This document shows positions 61,364 through 64,000 of a DNA stretch of 64,000 nt, one piece after another. Each line of letters begins with the position of its first letter. Positions within the stretch are counted from its first letter, which is position 1. A model generated the notes under the pieces. The model made no database searches. It saw only the letters and a list, made by a program, of their open reading frames with translations, and was not told where the DNA came from. The stretch comes from JAJRZL01 sp964557855. GTDB lineage: Bacteria > Zixibacteria > MSB-5A5 > GN15 > FEB-12. Where the stretch lies: the NCBI GenBank assembly GCA_964557855.1, contig CAZLBP010000001.1, positions 124,001 to 188,000 of the forward strand. Reading direction: 5' to 3'. The translations under genes and the position numbers were made by a program.

Positions 61364-61837
61364 CTACTCTACCTCCGGCAGGCGTTCGAAATCCGGCGCA
61401 TCCCAATCTTTCCGCATCGGATACCCTTTGTCCCAGTCCTCGGGCAACAGAAACCGTTCCAGCTTGCCGTGGTTCTTGACGTCAATGCCGTACAGCTCCC
61501 ACATCTCCCGCTCATACCAGTTGGCCGCCGGCCAGATTCCCTGAACCGATTCAATGGCCGGATTCTGGTGAGGGAGTGTGACTTTGATGTCGAGACGCAG
61601 GTTCTTCGTAATGGAGGCTATATTGTATATGACTTCAAACCGTTCGGTCGTATCGACGCCCAGCAGATTGCAGAGGTAGTCGAACTTCAGGTTCTCGTCG
61701 TCCTTCAGGGATTGCAACACTTCCAGCAGGTCTTCGGATTTGATTTCATACAGGGGATCATACTTGCCGGTTTCCAGGGCGGTCAGTTTGCCTTCGTAAC
61801 GCTCGTTGATGTATGCGGTCAGTTCGTCTTTGGTCAC
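61364..61837 (-). CDS. nuoC: NADH-quinone oxidoreductase subunit C
   Basis: A 157-residue 30-kDa-type subunit. GTG 61837 is one base after the nuoB stop and gives VTKDELTAYINERYEGKLTALE; the frame is open further upstream, but that part is within nuoB. The core FDYLCNLLGVDTTERFEVIYNIASI, the conserved ESVQGIWPAANWYEREMWELYGID and RFLLPEDWDKGYPMRKDW are all present. It is short but within the family range. No ATG alternative exists upstream. Confidence 0.95.
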   Translation of the reverse strand: MTKDELTAYINERYEGKLTALETGKYDPLYEIKSEDLLEVLQSLKDDENLKFDYLCNLLGVDTTERFEVIYNIASITKNLRLDIKVTLPHQNPAIESVQGIWPAANWYEREMWELYGIDVKNHGKLERFLLPEDWDKGYPMRKDWDAPDFERLPEVE

Positions 61838-61838
61838 G

Positions 61839-62354
61839 TCAGTTTTTCTCTTGCCAGTCCTGGAGTTTCTGCTTCTTGATTTTCTCCTGAAGGTGCAGGC
61901 AGCCCTCCAACAAAGATTCCGGCCGCGGCGGGCAGCCCGGGATATACACGTCAACGGGTACAATGTGGTCTATGCCCTTTTCGACGGCATAGCTGTCGTA
62001 GTAGAAGGGACCGCCTCTGACGGTACAGCCGCCCATGGCAATAACGTAACGGGGCTCCGCCATCTGGTCGTATAAGCGCCTCAGACGGGGGGCCATTTTC
62101 TTGGTAATCGTACCGGCCGCGATTATCAGATCGGCTTGCCGGGGAGTCGGGCGGAATATCATCCCCAGGCGGTCAAAATCATAACGGGAAGCTCCGGTGC
62201 ACATCAGCTCGATAGCACAACAGGCCGTGCCGAACAACAGGTACCAGAGGGATTTGGCCTGCGCCTGGTGCAGGATGGACTCGAGTTGCGTCAGAACAAA
62301 CGCCCCACCGGGAATATTCTCAGCGAAAACCGGCAGTTTCTTGATTACACCCAT
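61839..62354 (-). CDS. nuoB: NADH-quinone oxidoreductase subunit B
   Basis: A 171-residue subunit carrying cluster N2, next to the quinone site. SLWYLLFGTACCAIELMCTGASRYDFDRLGMIFR contains the CC ligand pair, and the other ligands are in GGCTVRGGPFY and VDVYIPGCPPRPESLLEG. All four Cys are present. Start ATG 62354 overlaps nuoA by ten bases. Residues and length are standard. Confidence 0.97.
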   Translation of the reverse strand: MGVIKKLPVFAENIPGGAFVLTQLESILHQAQAKSLWYLLFGTACCAIELMCTGASRYDFDRLGMIFRPTPRQADLIIAAGTITKKMAPRLRRLYDQMAEPRYVIAMGGCTVRGGPFYYDSYAVEKGIDHIVPVDVYIPGCPPRPESLLEGCLHLQEKIKKQKLQDWQEKN

Positions 62355-62698
62355 TTCAGGACTCCTTTTTTCCAGGCGTAGAACAGACCGAAAAACAGAA
62401 TGAGGATGAAAATCACCATCTCAATCAGGGCAAACAAACCCAACTGGCCGAACGCTACCGCCCAGGGAAACAGAAACACCACTTCGACATCAAATATTAC
62501 GAAGATCAGCGCAAAAATGTAGAACCTCGGATTAAACTGTATCCACGAAGTCCCCACCGGCTCCTCGGCGCATTCGTAATTCATGTCTTTCTGGGGGTAG
62601 GGGTTGTGCGGCCGGATCAACCGTGCCATGAAGAAGGTGAACAGTACGATCCCTGTGCCTGCAAAAATGAATATCAAGACTGCCAGGTACTCAGACAT
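62345..62698 (-). CDS. nuoA: NADH-quinone oxidoreductase subunit A
   Basis: A 117-residue three-helix membrane subunit. YLAVLIFIFAGTGIVLFTFFMARLIRPHNPYPQKDMNYECAEEPVGTSWIQFNPRFYIFALIFVIFDVEVVFLFPWA is typical NuoA, with the ECG/ECAEEP loop near the quinone site. It is the first gene of the 11-gene operon; the CRP-like site and a TTGACA lie upstream. Start ATG 62698. Confidence 0.97.
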   Translation of the reverse strand: MSEYLAVLIFIFAGTGIVLFTFFMARLIRPHNPYPQKDMNYECAEEPVGTSWIQFNPRFYIFALIFVIFDVEVVFLFPWAVAFGQLGLFALIEMVIFILILFFGLFYAWKKGVLKWV

Positions 62699-62730
62699 AG
62701 ACTCTCACTCTCGTTCCAATCAGCCAACTA

Positions 62731-62746
62731 TGTGACTGAATTCACA
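62731..62746. promoter_or_regulatory. CRP/FNR-like operator upstream of nuoA
   Basis: TGTGA-CTGAAT-TCACA is an exact TGTGA-N6-TCACA site, the CRP-type consensus, 33-48 nt upstream of the nuoA start. In E. coli such sites bind CRP or, with a TTGAT core, FNR. Which Crp/Fnr-family protein would act here is unknown. Downstream of the only visible -35 it would repress; with another promoter it could activate. Confidence 0.5.
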
Positions 62747-62752
62747 TTCTCA

Positions 62753-62788
62753 GGAGCCGTAAGAAAGTCCTTTTTCCAATATTGTCAA
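62753..62788 (-). promoter_or_regulatory. Possible nuo operon promoter
   Basis: A perfect TTGACA (minus strand, 62783-62788) is 95 nt upstream of nuoA. The region where a -10 should lie (62760-62766, TTCTTA) matches poorly, so the promoter is weak or activator-dependent if real. Confidence 0.3.
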
Positions 62789-62988
62789 GCTCTTTTTCCC
62801 ATATTTGATTCTCTGAACTCGTTAATTCTCAACAAGTACTGAAAACTCCCAGGAACTCGACCGATGACTCTCGTTAACTCCATGCTCTGTTACAACATAT
62901 CTCAGTTCATGGGTATCTTTCCGGGCATTATACAACATGCGAACGCAGTTGTTCGTTCTCGGATACTACCGGAAAACGAGGTCAGAAG

Positions 62989-64000
62989 CTAGTTCATTCG
63001 GCGGATTTTGATATACAGCCCGATCGCTAGGATCGTGATAAAAAGGGTCGCCAGTCCCAGCCCTTTACGGCGAAAATAGTACTCGTCGATGAGTTCTTCC
63101 GAATTCGCCATCACCGTTTGCGCTTTCTCGATACCCTCCTGCGCCCTTTCCTGAACCACGTCATCCTCGAAAGAATGCACCAACGTGCGGGACTTGATGA
63201 GAGCCTGTTCTACTTCTCGAAGTCGGAACTCCTCATCGGTGGTCATCATGCCTTTCTCAATCGCTTTCCGAAGCAGTTCTTCGGCCTGGTTCTTCACGGA
63301 TACGAGTTGGGTCAGCGAAGAGTGGATCCCTTTCGCGTTTGCGATTGCGGTCGTGCCGTCATCGGCCGAATGACACTGGGTGCAGACGGCATCCTTGCCG
63401 GCGCCAACCATTTCATCGGTCGGCTCGACCACCAGGTGGTTGGAATGGCACGTTTCGCACATCGGATAGTCATACTCCTGGAACGCCTCATTATGGGGTG
63501 ATTTCCGGAATAACTCGGCCTGGAAGGCGTGACAGTTCCCGCATACCGCCGCCAGCGAGGCCACCCCCGGGGGAGCGGCGCCGTGGTTGCCGTGGCAATC
63601 GTTGCAGGCCGGCGCGCCCAGATCGTTGTTCTCCATCAAGGCCTTGCCATGTACCGATGCCAAATAGTCTGCTACCTGCGAGGTGCCGATCTCGTACTCC
63701 GCCATGTAATCCGGATCGGCATGACAGTTACCGCATGTGGCCGCGATATTCAGCGGATGAGTGGAGGAATGAGGCATTTTGGCGTCACCGATTTCATGCA
63801 CGGAATGGCACGATATACAATTGGCCACTTTCGTGTCGTTCCGATTGAACAACCGCTGCCCGTGTACGGAAGTCTTATACTTGAGGAGTTGATCGGTCGG
63901 AAGCGAGGGATCGTGCTCATGCATGTAGGCCGGGTCGCTGTGGCATCGGGCGCAAAACTGCGGCACCTCGGTGTGACCGGGATTGCCGCGATAATCGCCG
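62989..64000 (-). CDS. Multiheme cytochrome c with C-terminal membrane anchor (N-terminus beyond window)
   Basis: At least 337 residues, open to the window edge; the visible part continues from GDYRGNPGHTEVPQFCARCH without a start, so the gene begins outside. Seven CxxCH heme motifs are visible: CARCH, CISCH, CGNCH, CNDCH, CGNCH, CETCH and CTQCH. Repeating units such as YKTSVHGQRL/YLASVHGKAL each carry a distal-type His. After a helical linker (EELLRKAIEKGMMTTDEEFRLREVEQAL...) a single C-terminal membrane helix (GLATLFITILAIGLYIKIRR) anchors it. Likely passes electrons from the quinone pool or to an extracytoplasmic acceptor. It lies 290 bp upstream of nuoA, same strand, so may be a separate unit. 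Confidence 0.93.
   Translation of the reverse strand, partial: GDYRGNPGHTEVPQFCARCHSDPAYMHEHDPSLPTDQLLKYKTSVHGQRLFNRNDTKVANCISCHSVHEIGDAKMPHSSTHPLNIAATCGNCHADPDYMAEYEIGTSQVADYLASVHGKALMENNDLGAPACNDCHGNHGAAPPGVASLAAVCGNCHAFQAELFRKSPHNEAFQEYDYPMCETCHSNHLVVEPTDEMVGAGKDAVCTQCHSADDGTTAIANAKGIHSSLTQLVSVKNQAEELLRKAIEKGMMTTDEEFRLREVEQALIKSRTLVHSFEDDVVQERAQEGIEKAQTVMANSEELIDEYYFRRKGLGLATLFITILAIGLYIKIRRMN

Overview
The window reads as chromosomal DNA of a Gram-negative bacterium. Evidence is a TonB-dependent receptor, lipoprotein signals, periplasmic DsbD and thioredoxin-like proteins, multiheme c-type cytochrome, SecDF, and an outer-membrane-style TPR/periplasmic-binding protein. Paired C-terminal dockerin-like repeats (GNVD...VDVADLSYLVDFLFRGGPPPP), an 11-gene complex I operon without nuoEFG, and DUF2723/DUF4175/DUF4159 proteins together suggest the FCB side of the tree, most likely candidate phylum Zixibacteria or a relative. 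That placement is an inference from gene content, not from a marker phylogeny. I see no phage, insertion sequence or CRISPR array.

Layout. 1-5.1 kb: truncated PAS/sigma-54 activator (minus), a DUF134 regulator overlapping a NifX-like metal-cofactor protein and preceded by a 22-bp palindrome, a secreted serine hydrolase, and an orphan OmpR-type regulator with Glu at the phosphoacceptor position. 5.3-15 kb: TonB-dependent receptor, a 1063-residue secreted protein made of two tandem copies of one module plus two dockerin-like repeats, then a DsbD-like reductase with a periplasmic thiol peroxidase/thioredoxin-like partner. 15-20 kb: VOC protein, HTH-DUF2087 regulator, tRNA-Leu(UAG), and the protein quality-control operon tig-clpP-clpX. 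20-27.4 kb: small envelope and metabolic genes, a repeat-rich spacer with a VIPAKAGIQ-type palindrome and 20-bp tandem repeats, an M20 amidohydrolase, a beta-propeller protein, a YbbR protein and tsaD.

27.4-35.8 kb (minus): a translation operon pth, rpsF, rpsR, DUF2232, rplI, bifunctional-nuclease domain protein, TPR/periplasmic-binding protein, with a copper P-type ATPase upstream of pth and an ECF sigma factor on the other side. 36-48.2 kb (minus): DUF2723 glycosyltransferase-like membrane protein, TPR protein, giant DUF4175 protein, DUF4159 protein, secF and secD. 48.3-52.5 kb: a small secreted protein, PhoU-like protein, a cation/Ca2+ antiporter, an EIIA-CBS fusion and a DUF502 membrane protein. 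52.6-62.7 kb (minus): nuoABCDHIJKLMN, tightly packed with many 1-10 nt overlaps, preceded by a near-ideal CRP/FNR-type operator. 62.9-64 kb: a heptaheme (at least) cytochrome c with a C-terminal membrane anchor, truncated by the window edge.

Functionally the window is mostly core energy metabolism, secretion, translation and proteostasis, with envelope-directed accessory genes between. No single undescribed system stands out. The best leads are regulatory and architectural: the Glu54 response regulator with 11-bp-phased repeats, the CRP-like site in front of an NADH-module-less complex I, the palindrome controlling the DUF134/NifX-like pair, the EIIA-CBS/antiporter/DUF502 neighbourhood, and unusual insertions or tails in SecD, S6 and NuoI.
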